34,684 nucleotides of DNA from an uncultured Bacteriovoracaceae bacterium (GCA_913053615.1 CAJXHA010000004.1:1-34684), one strand, 5' to 3'. Positions 8,411-16,538 are shown, counted from the stretch's first letter. Numbers and translations: made by a program. Notes: a model not told the origin generated them from the letters alone.

Positions 8411-9937
8411 ATGGATATAATCGATTATTACTTTCAAACGCTTAAAGAGCCACAAAGGTACTCTTTAGAAGATTTTAAATGTATTCAAGTCAAAGGACCT
8501 GATGCATCTTCCTTTCTACAAAATCAAACTACAAATAATGTTTTAAGTCTCTCTGAGATGAGTTTTCAGACAAATTGTTTATTAACTCCAAAAGGACTTA
8601 TAGATAGTATTTTTCTACTATTAAAAATTAATGAAAATGAATTTCAAATCATTGTTGAAAAAGAGTTTTTAGAGCGAACTATTGAACGATTAGATAAATT
8701 TCTTATCTCTGAGGATGTTGAACTTACAACTATTGATCAACATTATAGCTTTTACTTTGGAAGAGCAAAGTTTGAAGGCCTAGAAGGATTTTTCTATGGT
8801 GAGAAAGGTTGGCTATCTGATAAAGATTTAAAAATAAACAAAACATCTGACCTAAAACTTTTTAAAACTCTCTCAGGTTATGTTTTATTTTCTGATATTA
8901 ATGGAAACACCCTCTTTAATAACTCCGGTGTAATAAATTTTGCATATGACCCTAAGAAAGGTTGTTTTCCTGGTAATGAAACAATTTCAAAAATTGAATC
9001 ACGTAAAGGTGCAGGTTTCAAAGATACTTTGCTTTTTGGCAAAGGAGAATTAACGCTTGCTATAGGTGATGCTCTAAGAATTGAAGGCCGCAAAGTAGCT
9101 ACTATTAATGACTTATTTAAATTAGATGATGATAACTTTATACTTAAAGTAGACTTGCTAAGAGATTACCGCATTGAAAATAAGAAGCTCACTCTTGATG
9201 ATTTTTCAAGTGAGTTAATTGTGCATAACTTACCTTATTATAATAGTAACGAAAAACATACATACCTATATGATAGAGCTATTGAATTATTTCAGGCCTC
9301 GCAAGATGAAAAGGCCATTGAGTATTTAAAATTAGTACTTTTTTATAAGCCAGATTATGCAGATGCTTATGAAACATTGGCAGTTATTCTTGGTCGTCAT
9401 GATCGATATGATGAAGCTATAGAACTCTTAGAAAAATTAGTTGAAGTTGATCCTAAATCAGTAATGGCACATACTAACTTATCTATGTTTCATATGAAGC
9501 TTGGTAATATAGAAGTTGCTGAAGAACATAAATCCCAGGCCACTTTAAAATCTTTTGAAAAGTTTGGTGAAGAAGCTGAAAACAAACGAAGACTTGAAGA
9601 AGCTAAAGAGGCGGAAAAAGCCGAAGAGATTCGTAAAGAAGGAATGTTCAAACAAGTTCTTGAAATAGATGAAGAAGATCCACTAGCAAATTATGGTATG
9701 GCCGAAATCCTTTTTAAAAGAAATACATTTAATGAGGCCAAGAGTCATTTAGAAAAAGTATTACAAACAGATGCCAAATATTCTGTCGCTTACTTACTAC
9801 TTGGTAAAGTTCATCTCTCACTTGGTGAGAAGGATCTCGCAAAAAGTGTTTTCACAAATGGTGTCGAGATAGCTGCAAAAAATGGTGATCTTATGCCAGC
9901 GAATGAAATGCAGCGATTTTTAAATGATTTGAATTAA
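8411..9937 (+). CDS. YgfZ/GcvT-like folate-binding protein fused to a TPR domain
   Basis: The N-terminal ~270 residues resemble YgfZ/IBA57, tetrahydrofolate-dependent Fe-S maturation factors of the GcvT fold. The key signature is KGCFPGNE (183-190), a variant of KGCYxGQE with the conserved cysteine (Cys185) kept. The early FLQNQTTNNV and LTPKGLIDSIF blocks also fit. From ~280 the protein changes character: TPR units at ~285-375, a charged coiled-coil (~385-412), and further TPR units at ~413-500. Canonical YgfZ is about 325 residues, so the C-terminal half is an addition. No convincing Shine-Dalgarno precedes the ATG, 6 bases after the iscA stop, which suggests translational coupling. The TPRs probably recruit a client or scaffold (inference). 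Confidence 0.88.
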   Translation: MDIIDYYFQTLKEPQRYSLEDFKCIQVKGPDASSFLQNQTTNNVLSLSEMSFQTNCLLTPKGLIDSIFLLLKINENEFQIIVEKEFLERTIERLDKFLISEDVELTTIDQHYSFYFGRAKFEGLEGFFYGEKGWLSDKDLKINKTSDLKLFKTLSGYVLFSDINGNTLFNNSGVINFAYDPKKGCFPGNETISKIESRKGAGFKDTLLFGKGELTLAIGDALRIEGRKVATINDLFKLDDDNFILKVDLLRDYRIENKKLTLDDFSSELIVHNLPYYNSNEKHTYLYDRAIELFQASQDEKAIEYLKLVLFYKPDYADAYETLAVILGRHDRYDEAIELLEKLVEVDPKSVMAHTNLSMFHMKLGNIEVAEEHKSQATLKSFEKFGEEAENKRRLEEAKEAEKAEEIRKEGMFKQVLEIDEEDPLANYGMAEILFKRNTFNEAKSHLEKVLQTDAKYSVAYLLLGKVHLSLGEKDLAKSVFTNGVEIAAKNGDLMPANEMQRFLNDLN

Positions 9938-9945
9938 AAAATAGG

Positions 9946-9974
9946 TAAAAAAAAAGCCCTCAAAAGAGGGCTTT
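9946..9974 (-). terminator. Intrinsic terminator of tRNA-Asn (possibly bidirectional)
   Basis: AAAGCCCTC (9953-9961) and GAGGGCTTT (9966-9974) form a 9-bp stem with an AAAA loop. On the minus strand the stem is followed by a long U-run (the A-tract at 9946-9955 on the + strand), so it fits as the terminator of the tRNA 15 bases upstream. On the + strand the T-run is short (CTTTAAAT), giving only weak termination of the YgfZ-TPR transcript. Confidence 0.85.
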
Positions 9975-9988
9975 AAATACTTAGAAAA

Positions 9989-10065
9989 TGGCTGGGAAGG
10001 TGGGACTCGAACCCACGACCAATAGATTAACAGTCTACTGCGCTAACCAACTGCGCTACTCCCCA
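9989..10065 (-). tRNA. tRNA-Asn (anticodon GTT)
   Basis: The reverse complement folds as a full cloverleaf. The acceptor stem is TGGGGAG with CTTCCCA (one G-U), the D-loop contains AGTTGGTTAGC, and the anticodon stem GTAGA/TCTAT closes the loop CTGTTAA. The T-arm is CGTGGGTTCGAGTCCCAC. The anticodon is GTT (10029-10031 on the + strand), hence asparagine. The 3' CCA is encoded (9989-9991). A promoter lies just upstream and a terminator just downstream, so it is a stand-alone gene. Confidence 0.97.
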
Positions 10066-10082
10066 ATCTAAGTGTAGAAATA

Positions 10083-10111
10083 TTTATAAAAGACAAACTC
10101 ATTATTGTCTA
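10083..10111 (-). promoter_or_regulatory. Sigma-70-type promoter for tRNA-Asn
   Basis: On the minus strand TAGACA (10106-10111) and TATAAA (10083-10088) are separated by exactly 17 bases, each one mismatch from consensus. The -10 box lies 17 bases before the mature tRNA 5' end, leaving a short leader for RNase P removal. Confidence 0.6.
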
Positions 10112-10216
10112 CAAATTTTTTTGACATAAGTCGTTAAAATTACAAGAAACTTAATTCTGTCAAAAACACTCAAGTATTTTGAGCTTTCTTCCGATAAGTT
10201 ATACGGAGATATAGAT

Positions 10217-10846
10217 ATGCTTGGTCCTATGGGGGCACGAATTATTGATCTTTTAAAGATCATGACGCCCAATGAAATAGATAAATATGTTGAAAAGAAA
10301 GAAGAGACAAGTGAGCTCAAGCTTGCAGCTGGTGCTGAGGAGTTTGATGTAACGAAATCCCCTCCAAAAGTTTTTAAAAATCAAGATCATAATGAAGATC
10401 AGAATCACAATAATGAAGAAGATCTGCAGCATGAAGCCAAAATTATACCGTTACATAAAGGTGTTGAATCAGAAGTCGAGTCCAATCAGGAAGACACAAT
10501 AGAGGCAAGTGATCACGAAGAAGAGGAAGACTCACAATATGCAGGCTCAAAGTCAGAGCAAGAATTAGAAAAAGCAGGAATTTTTAGTGCAAATAAAATT
10601 AAAGCACTTCAGAAAGAAAAACTAAAACGATACAAAGCCAAACAAGAATCAACATCCAACTTTATTTTAAATCAAAGAGAAAAATTAAAAAGAACTAAGT
10701 TAAGGTTAATAGAGCAAGATGCTATTAAAAACTATAGTCAAAATGCAAGTGTTGAGAAAATAAATAATGAAATTGATATTGATAATCCAGACGAAGAAAA
10801 AGTATATGGAAATAAGGGTATTTTAGTTAATAAAAAACATTATTAA
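10217..10846 (+). CDS. Hypothetical highly charged protein
   Basis: I do not recognise this 209-residue protein. The first ~25 residues (MLGPMGARIIDLLKIMTPN) look ordered and slightly hydrophobic. Residues ~45-115 are rich in Asp, Glu, His and Asn and probably disordered. Residues ~115-165 are a Lys/Arg/Glu/Gln-rich helix likely to form a coiled coil, and the tail is acidic. There is no signal peptide or membrane segment. GGAG at 10205-10208 lies 8 bases before the ATG. A perfect -35 box TTGACA is at 10121-10126, but no good -10 accompanies it. The stop is followed immediately by the stop of the convergent astA. A short structured head plus a long charged tail suggests an adaptor or scaffold, but no function can be assigned. 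Confidence 0.7.
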   Translation: MLGPMGARIIDLLKIMTPNEIDKYVEKKEETSELKLAAGAEEFDVTKSPPKVFKNQDHNEDQNHNNEEDLQHEAKIIPLHKGVESEVESNQEDTIEASDHEEEEDSQYAGSKSEQELEKAGIFSANKIKALQKEKLKRYKAKQESTSNFILNQREKLKRTKLRLIEQDAIKNYSQNASVEKINNEIDIDNPDEEKVYGNKGILVNKKHY

Positions 10847-11851
10847 TTAAATATGTACACAGCTTACTTTCAAGCCCTTTAACTCTGCATACTCATTTGA
10901 AACTTCGAGATAATTTCCTTCAGATTTTCCCTCAACTAATTCAACTCTAAAATCATAGTCTTTATCAGGAACATAAACTAAGTATCTTTTTGTTTGGTCT
11001 ATTGAGTTATTGATTTTAACTTCAACATTCTTTGTTTCTTGAATCGTTTGAATTCTCTCTTGTCTAGCTCTGTAATGAGGTCCACCATCAAACGGATCTA
11101 CCTCATTAGTATATTCAAAACCAATTGATTCGAGCATTGATTGCACTGGCTTTGTTTCTTTACCAACCTTTCCAATCGCTTCTCTTGCTTCTAAGGGGAG
11201 TAGGGTCATGTAAATATTTTCAGAAGGAAATAAACTTAAAATGAACTCTTTATTATTCCTACTTAAAATATCCGCTTCTTTATATCCCATATTCATAAAG
11301 CGTCTTCCAATAGCTTCCCATAGAGGAGCATTACCATTCTTATCTAGTGGAGGCATAAGTTCTGTGTGAATCACTTCTTTAAATCGTTTAGGTTGATTTG
11401 CAATGTATAAAAAGCGCACAAAAGAAAGAGCTTTTCCTAATTTTAGTTTTCTATACTTAGGGTGTAGAACAAGTCCTCCAATTTCAGTTGGGCCGTCATT
11501 GTCTAAACCTAGTTTTAAAGTTCCGTGAGTAAAACCTGTATTTATGGTTTGTGAAAACTTTTGTTCATAATCAACCTTTAAATAAAAATGTGGTTCAGTT
11601 TCTGTCCCATGTTGTGCATGTATCATTGAAACACCAATGATTTTATCAGTTGCTCTTTCGACTAAAACAAAAATATACCAATTCTTACTTAAATCTGAAT
11701 TAGGATCTTTAAAACTTTTAAATGATGCAGTTACTTTTTTTTCTATTAAACTCTTATCTGATGGAAGGTTTATAAAGTTAACCAGCTTACTTAAAGCAAA
11801 GAGCTCATCTACATCTTCAGGCGTAACATTTCTAATATAAAAATCATTCAC
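10847..11851 (-). CDS. astA: Arginine N-succinyltransferase (AstA family)
   Basis: AstA uses succinyl-CoA to acylate the alpha-amino group of arginine, the first step of the arginine succinyltransferase (AST) degradation pathway. It has a GNAT-like fold. Family-type blocks are clear: an N-terminal IRNVTPEDVDELFALSKL, NLPSDKSLIEKKV, FVLVERATDKIIGVS, the acetyl-CoA-loop region LHPKYRKLKLGKALS, PLWEAIGRRFMNMGYKEAD, IYMTLLPLEAREAIGKV and DPFDGGPHY. The 334-residue length matches. It overlaps the upstream gene by 8 bases. The other AST genes (astB, astD, astE) are absent from the window, so the succinylated product or a different substrate such as ornithine remains open. The related arginine/ornithine succinyltransferase subunits cannot be separated by eye. 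Confidence 0.88.
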   Translation of the reverse strand: MNDFYIRNVTPEDVDELFALSKLVNFINLPSDKSLIEKKVTASFKSFKDPNSDLSKNWYIFVLVERATDKIIGVSMIHAQHGTETEPHFYLKVDYEQKFSQTINTGFTHGTLKLGLDNDGPTEIGGLVLHPKYRKLKLGKALSFVRFLYIANQPKRFKEVIHTELMPPLDKNGNAPLWEAIGRRFMNMGYKEADILSRNNKEFILSLFPSENIYMTLLPLEAREAIGKVGKETKPVQSMLESIGFEYTNEVDPFDGGPHYRARQERIQTIQETKNVEVKINNSIDQTKRYLVYVPDKDYDFRVELVEGKSEGNYLEVSNEYAELKGLKVSCVHI

Positions 11852-12650
11852 AAATAATCTCGATTAATAAGTTTAACTGTTCGTTGGTTATACTTGTTGT
11901 AATATTTAGTATATCAGAGTTAGTGATAATTGGTTTTGATGGCGAAATTTGCTTATTCATTATATTTACACCACAGGTATCGATTCCTTTGGCATTAAGG
12001 GTCGATTCAATTTGAGCAATCCGACCATTTCCTTCATTTAATAAAACAACCTTTATGAAATTGATAAATGGATTTAATAGATGAGATTGTAGTGAAGGAA
12101 GGTGATTATCAGAAAAACTTTCGCCAAAGTGTAAGTAGGCACCTATACCTAAATCTAGGTAATAATTTTTAGCTTCAGCGAATTGAAAGACTTCACTAGG
12201 GACTAATTCTTTTGAGCTCGCAAAAAGCAAATCTTGTAAGATAATTATCTCGTCCTTAACTTTTTTCTTATTGATGAAATCATTTAAATTATATGTTGAA
12301 CTTGTGCCCTGTGGAGCTGGTGTAAAAGAGATATTTTTAAAAGCACTTAGTTGTGTCTGGAGAAAAAGTAGATTTTCTTTATTTAAAATAAAGGGGACAA
12401 TGGCACTCGATAGTTGAAGAGAATTATCAACTAATGCCCTAAGGAGTAATGGATGGCCATAGGATAAGCTGCCCTTATGGCTTATGGCCCTTAGATCAAA
12501 GGCATAGTTGTGTCCATCTGATGCAAATGGACCTTCTCCAGAGCTAATCTCGCCCTCTAGAGCTGCTATTTGATCATGAGACGGGCTACGTCTTGTTAAT
12601 AGTATTTGACTAAAAAGATCGGCCCCTAAATCTTTTAAATTATTCTCCAT
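11844..12650 (-). CDS. Short aminotransferase-class-III-like protein upstream of astA
   Basis: Not a standard family hit by eye, but the first ~120 residues align with the start of class-III aminotransferases such as AstC/ArgD. GEGPFASDGHNYAFD matches the GEG..D..G..Y.DF block and YGHPLLLRAL matches GHxHPxLxxAL. SFTPAPQGTSSTYNL matches the FxNSGAEANExAL block with the Ala-rich motif degraded. The last 30 residues (NITTSITNEQLNLLIEII) resemble the C-terminal small-domain helix. The protein is only 268 residues against about 400, and I see neither the DEVQTG aspartate nor the PLP-lysine region. It therefore looks like an internally deleted, non-catalytic relative. It overlaps astA by 8 bases, the place astC holds in the E. 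coli ast operon. Alternative: an unrelated family with chance similarity. Confidence 0.6.
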   Translation of the reverse strand: MENNLKDLGADLFSQILLTRRSPSHDQIAALEGEISSGEGPFASDGHNYAFDLRAISHKGSLSYGHPLLLRALVDNSLQLSSAIVPFILNKENLLFLQTQLSAFKNISFTPAPQGTSSTYNLNDFINKKKVKDEIIILQDLLFASSKELVPSEVFQFAEAKNYYLDLGIGAYLHFGESFSDNHLPSLQSHLLNPFINFIKVVLLNEGNGRIAQIESTLNAKGIDTCGVNIMNKQISPSKPIITNSDILNITTSITNEQLNLLIEIICE

Positions 12651-12706
12651 ACCTTGATTTATACCTCATCAGTATTGATAATGAAATGTACTTTTATGAG
12701 GATTTA

Positions 12707-13351
12707 ATGTCGATAACAGATGAATTTCAAAAACTAGTTGAAGCTGAAGATTATGATAAAGCTCTAGCGTTTCTTATACAGAATCAGAAAGAGTTTGATC
12801 AGGGTATATTTTATTATAATAAAGGAACTCTTGATGCAAAAAGAGGAGATCTTATTAATGCAAGAATCTCTTTTGAAAAAGCTAAAGCTCAAGGTTTTAT
12901 AAATAAGGATTTAGTTAAGAACCTGGAGATGACTAAGGATACATTAGGTGTTGGTTATCTAGAAAAAACATATTCAATTGAATCTGATTTGATTACAACA
13001 GTAGTGGATATGAGTCTTTATACTCCCATCATAATCAGCTCTATGCTTTTAATTACATTCTTTGTTTTTTTTCGAGAAATAAAAAATATATTTTTAATTT
13101 CTATCTTCTTCGTTATTAGTTCCTTGCCATTACTTGGCTATTATTATGTTCAAGAAAATTTTGAAAAAGTCATTGTTAAAGAAGAAGCTATTGTGAGAGT
13201 TGGGCCTTCAAAAATATTTGATGAAAGTCAGATAATTCCAGCTGGAATGATGGTCATTCTAAAAAAAAATAAAAGTAAAAATTGGGCAAATATCTATCTT
13301 CCTAAAAGTCATGGTGGATGGGTACAAAATATAGAAACGGAAAACTTATGA
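12707..13351 (+). CDS. TPR / two-transmembrane / SH3-like membrane protein
   Basis: An unnamed membrane protein of 214 residues. An N-terminal TPR-like region (~1-75: DYDKALAFLIQNQKEF, FYYNKGTLDAKRGDLINARISFEKAKAQG) is followed by two adjacent hydrophobic helices (~104-122 and 127-146). The C-terminal ~60 residues look like a bacterial SH3 domain (IVRVGPSKIFDE, IPAGMMVILKK, NWANIYLPKSHGGWVQ). The order TPR-TM-TM-SH3 recalls BatE proteins of aerotolerance operons, but no Bat partners are nearby. ATG at 12707 is preferred because GAGGA lies 4 bases upstream; the in-frame ATG at 12686 has no ribosome site. The stop overlaps the start of the next gene (ATGA). The SH3 part would lie in the periplasm if both ends follow the two-helix hairpin rule in reverse; topology is uncertain. 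Confidence 0.75.
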   Translation: MSITDEFQKLVEAEDYDKALAFLIQNQKEFDQGIFYYNKGTLDAKRGDLINARISFEKAKAQGFINKDLVKNLEMTKDTLGVGYLEKTYSIESDLITTVVDMSLYTPIIISSMLLITFFVFFREIKNIFLISIFFVISSLPLLGYYYVQENFEKVIVKEEAIVRVGPSKIFDESQIIPAGMMVILKKNKSKNWANIYLPKSHGGWVQNIETENL

Positions 13352-13974
13352 CATATGAAGAGAATAAAAAGTCACAATCTGAAAATATTGAAGACTTTAA
13401 ACAAGACCGAGTGAATATACCGATACTGCAATACTTTTGGAATGCAAGTCCTTTATCTCATAATCGTAAAAATAGTTTGCACACCTTTCTTAGAGGAATC
13501 AAGGTCTTGGGCAAGTTAACGGACTATGAACTTAGACTTTTATCACAATTCCTTCACCAAAGAGAGTTCGAGTCTGGAGAAGATATATTTCATCAAGGTG
13601 ATCGAGGATTTGGATTCTACTTTATATATTCAGGTGCAATTGAGATTTATCTAGAAAAGAAAGTTAGTGATGGCTCTAAGAACGAACAACATATTGTTAA
13701 TCTGGTTCCTTATCAATACTTTGGTGAGTTAGCTTTACTTGATGAACAGGATGTTAGAAATGCTAGTGCGAGAGCAAAGCAAAACTCGACACTGTTTGCG
13801 TTGTTTAGACCAGACCTTGAAGAACTTATTGAAAGGTACCCCGTAGTTGCTGCAAAGCTTTTACAGTCTATTTCCTTGATTATTACTAAGAGGTTTATCG
13901 AGACTGCAAATGAAGTACAGATTTTAAAAGATAAAATTATAAGATTGGAATCAGATGAAAGTAAAAAAGATTAA
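13348..13974 (+). CDS. Cyclic nucleotide-binding (Crp-like effector) domain protein
   Basis: A 208-residue protein built around a cNMP-binding beta-roll (~50-165). The segment FESGEDIFHQGDRGFGFYFI is the family's opening strand block, and FGELALLDEQDVRNASARA is the phosphate-binding cassette with the Gly-Glu and an arginine (Arg137) at about the expected place. A helical C-terminus (~165-208) follows, but no helix-turn-helix is recognisable, so it is unlikely to bind DNA as Crp/Fnr do. It may act as a stand-alone nucleotide sensor regulating a neighbour. The start is set at 13348, where ATGA overlaps the upstream stop and CGGAA lies at good spacing; an ATG at 13318 is also in frame. It overlaps the downstream permease gene by 20 bases, suggesting a functional link. 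Confidence 0.85.
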   Translation: MTYEENKKSQSENIEDFKQDRVNIPILQYFWNASPLSHNRKNSLHTFLRGIKVLGKLTDYELRLLSQFLHQREFESGEDIFHQGDRGFGFYFIYSGAIEIYLEKKVSDGSKNEQHIVNLVPYQYFGELALLDEQDVRNASARAKQNSTLFALFRPDLEELIERYPVVAAKLLQSISLIITKRFIETANEVQILKDKIIRLESDESKKD

Positions 13975-15004
13975 TATAAATACAATACGTCTAACCTTCT
14001 TCATTTGTTTTATTCTTATTATTATAGGTGTCTTATTTAATCTGCCTAGAATATTGATTCCATTTGGTATTGCATACATTTTGTCCCTAATGTTGCGTCC
14101 AGTACGAATATCGTTTTATTCAAAAAGTATTAAGCAAAAGATATTTGCATGGGCCTCATTAATTTTTATACTTTTTAGTTTTAGTTACCCAGTTGTTAAG
14201 GGGGTTAATACTATTTCCTCTGAAACCAGTAAGATCGAATACTACTTACCTCGTTTGGAGAATTATCTGCGAGTAAAGTATCGATATGTGAGAAAAGAAG
14301 TTAAAGAGCGCTTTAATTATGAAATCACAACTAACCCGGTGGACAAATTAGTTGAATTTGGACAGACTTCCACTCAGAAAATCTTTATTTACTTACCCGG
14401 AATCTTGGGCTCACTTTTAGAATGGGGATTCATGATTCCACTTTTTCTTTTCTTTATCATTAAAGATGGTAAAAAAATGAGGATTCAATTCTTAAAACTT
14501 ACCCCAAATAATATAGTTGAAAGGGCCTATTATCTTTTCTACCAATTCAATACTAAGTTTGGTGACTATATTTTTGCTAAATTTATTGAGGCGGCTATCG
14601 TTGGGATTGTCATTACTATTGGTTTGGCAGTTATAGATTTTCCATTTGCATTTCTATTGGGAATCACAGCAGCTGTAACAAATATCCTACCTTATGTGGG
14701 CCCAATTATTGGCTTTCTTCCAGCATTAATTGTTGGCCTAGTAGATCAGAACCCAGATACCACACTTGGAGCAATGATTTTATTGTATGTCATTGCAAAT
14801 ACAATTGATTTAGCGTTAGTGTTTCCACTTCTGGTATCAAAAATAGTTAATTTGCATCCGATTTTAGTTGTGGTTAGCGTCATACTTGGTTCACAGTTTG
14901 CTGGTATTATTGGAATGATTATTTCTATTCCTTTGGCGGCTTTCTTAAAGCTCTTGTTTCAGGAGGTTTATAGAGAACTTTATACCAATCCAAGCTCCAA
15001 TTAG
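13955..15004 (+). CDS. AI-2E family permease (PerM/TqsA-like)
   Basis: A polytopic membrane protein of 349 residues with about seven or eight hydrophobic segments. Two lie near the N-terminus (12-45), one at ~62-80, then a soluble region (~85-145), one at ~150-170, and a C-terminal block from ~205 on. The family-typical sequence is in the second half: AAVTNILPYVGPIIGFLPA and LHPILVVVSVILGSQFAGIIGM-(I)SIPLAA. AI-2E family members include a proposed autoinducer-2 exporter and Na+/H+ antiporters, so the transported substrate cannot be named. The start lies inside the upstream cNMP-binding gene, and the protein may be the target of that sensor (inference from overlap). Confidence 0.88.
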   Translation: MKVKKININTIRLTFFICFILIIIGVLFNLPRILIPFGIAYILSLMLRPVRISFYSKSIKQKIFAWASLIFILFSFSYPVVKGVNTISSETSKIEYYLPRLENYLRVKYRYVRKEVKERFNYEITTNPVDKLVEFGQTSTQKIFIYLPGILGSLLEWGFMIPLFLFFIIKDGKKMRIQFLKLTPNNIVERAYYLFYQFNTKFGDYIFAKFIEAAIVGIVITIGLAVIDFPFAFLLGITAAVTNILPYVGPIIGFLPALIVGLVDQNPDTTLGAMILLYVIANTIDLALVFPLLVSKIVNLHPILVVVSVILGSQFAGIIGMIISIPLAAFLKLLFQEVYRELYTNPSSN

Positions 15005-15041
15005 CTTTACGCTTTTAGGGCTTTGATGGTAATTTATAAGC

Positions 15042-15782
15042 ATGTCTTTATTATTTAGGATATCAATAATTTTCATTGTGATCTCGTGTGCATCTGACAA
15101 GCCTAAGGGTAAAACAGAGGCGGAAATTCTTTATAAAGAAGCCCAGAGATTAATGGATGATGGTCGCTATATTTTAGCTACAGAAAAGTTAAATCAATTA
15201 AAGAATCAATACCCATACAGTATTTATGCAACACCATCAGAGTTGTTAATGGCGGATATTCTTTATGAGCAAGAAAGTTATGTAGAGTCAGCTGCGGCTT
15301 ATCTTCTTTTTAGAGACTTTCACCCAAAGCATGAAAAGCTTTCTTATGTTGTTTATAAAATTGCACAATCATATTTTAAGCAAATTCCAGAAACATATGA
15401 TCGCGATTTACAGCCTGCTTTTGAGGCCATCAAGTACTATAAAGAATTAAAACTAAAATTTCCAAATAGTAAGTATTCATTAAAAGCAAACAAAAGAATT
15501 TCTAAGAGTCAGCAAATGATTAGAGATAAAGAACAGTATATTGCTGATTTTTATTTCAAGACAGAAAATTATGAAGCGGCTTTATGGCGTTATAAAGATA
15601 TATTAGATAATTTTAAAAATAAGAAAATTGTCTCTCATAGTGCTAGAAGAATAGTTTTATCAAATTACTACTTAAAGAACTGGGGAGATTGTTATAACTC
15701 AGCTCAAAAGTATAAAACTATTATTAAAGAAAATGACGACTATAAAGAAGCTTATAATAAGTGTAGAGCAAAGTTTAAATAA
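15042..15782 (+). CDS. bamD: Outer-membrane assembly lipoprotein BamD
   Basis: BamD is the essential lipoprotein of the BAM complex that inserts beta-barrel proteins into the outer membrane. The sequence starts with a short signal ending in a lipobox (VIS-Cys16) and continues with five TPR-like helix pairs. TEAEILYKEAQRLMDDGRY, AYLLFRDFHPKHEK, YVVYKIAQSYF and the block around DRDLQPAFEAIKYYKELKLKFP are characteristic of BamD/YfiO (cf. DQTPARDAFRDFQQLIRRYP-like regions). The 246-residue length matches. There is no strong Shine-Dalgarno in front of the ATG. It is followed after 21 bases by another TPR gene. It would be processed by the Lgt and LspA encoded at the window's left end. Confidence 0.88.
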   Translation: MSLLFRISIIFIVISCASDKPKGKTEAEILYKEAQRLMDDGRYILATEKLNQLKNQYPYSIYATPSELLMADILYEQESYVESAAAYLLFRDFHPKHEKLSYVVYKIAQSYFKQIPETYDRDLQPAFEAIKYYKELKLKFPNSKYSLKANKRISKSQQMIRDKEQYIADFYFKTENYEAALWRYKDILDNFKNKKIVSHSARRIVLSNYYLKNWGDCYNSAQKYKTIIKENDDYKEAYNKCRAKFK

Positions 15783-15803
15783 GAATTGATTTAAAGGTGA
15801 TAA

Positions 15804-16538
15804 ATGGAAAATAAAAGAGAAAAGAAGCTATTAGCAGACGGTGTTGAACTTTTTAATAAGAACTCACTAAGTAAAGCTATGAAGCTCTTTGAAGAAGTTC
15901 TTGATATCAATCCAAAATCTGCAGATGCTTATTTCTATATTGGAAACATCTTTCATATCAAAGGGCAATTAGGTAAAGCTGTAAAGGCCTTTAATAAGGT
16001 TTTAGAAGAAAATCCTAACCATACCGATGCATCAATAAGCTTATCTGTAATACTAAATGATATTGGTAAGTATGAGGAAGCAAAGTCTATTTTTGAAAAA
16101 GCTAATGAGCACGTTAAGAAAGAGAAAAAGGGTTTAGAAGATCCTCATATAAATATTAAGTTTGCAAATAAGCATTACGAAATTGCAGAGATGTACTTCA
16201 CTTATGCTCGTTATGATGAAGCTCTTTATGAGTACAATAAGGCGAGTGCACTTGATGAATCAAACTTAGAGGTTAGGATTAAGATCGCAAAAGTTTACTC
16301 TAAGAAAGGTTTCCTTTCTAAGGCCATCGAAGTTTTAAAGAAACTTAAATCAGAACAATTAAATTATATACCTGCTAGAATTGCACTAGGTCTTTTATAC
16401 TATGGATCAGGTAATGTGATTGAGGCACAAACAGAGTGGCAGAGTGCTTTGCAAAAAGACCCAGGTAATGAAGAGCTGCAAATGTATTTAAAGCTTTCTA
16501 ATAATGCTACGGAAACAAATCTAACTTCAATTCAATAA
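15804..16538 (+). CDS. TPR-repeat protein
   Basis: A soluble 244-residue protein made almost wholly of tetratricopeptide repeats. Clear units lie at ~5-38, 39-72, 73-106, 124-157, 158-191 and 192-225, with the usual A-x-x-Y/F...A...-DP/NP pattern (LDINPKSADAYFYIG, LEENPNHTDASISLS). There is no signal peptide or membrane helix, so it should be cytoplasmic. A good AAAGGTGAT ribosome site precedes the ATG. The unit ends at the bidirectional terminator at 16565-16587, so it is probably the last gene of the run that starts at 12707. Partner unknown; the fusion of TPRs with other functions nearby (YgfZ-TPR, TPR-SH3, BamD) is a feature of this genome region. Confidence 0.85.
   Translation: MENKREKKLLADGVELFNKNSLSKAMKLFEEVLDINPKSADAYFYIGNIFHIKGQLGKAVKAFNKVLEENPNHTDASISLSVILNDIGKYEEAKSIFEKANEHVKKEKKGLEDPHINIKFANKHYEIAEMYFTYARYDEALYEYNKASALDESNLEVRIKIAKVYSKKGFLSKAIEVLKKLKSEQLNYIPARIALGLLYYGSGNVIEAQTEWQSALQKDPGNEELQMYLKLSNNATETNLTSIQ

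Noticed and set aside
10121-10149. Sigma-70 promoter for the charged orphan gene
   Set aside because: The -35 TTGACA is perfect, but 16 to 18 bases downstream there is no acceptable -10 box.
13318-13347. Longer start (ATG 13318) for the cyclic-nucleotide-binding protein
   Set aside because: It lacks a ribosome site, whereas ATG 13348 overlaps the upstream stop as ATGA and has a CGGAA site.
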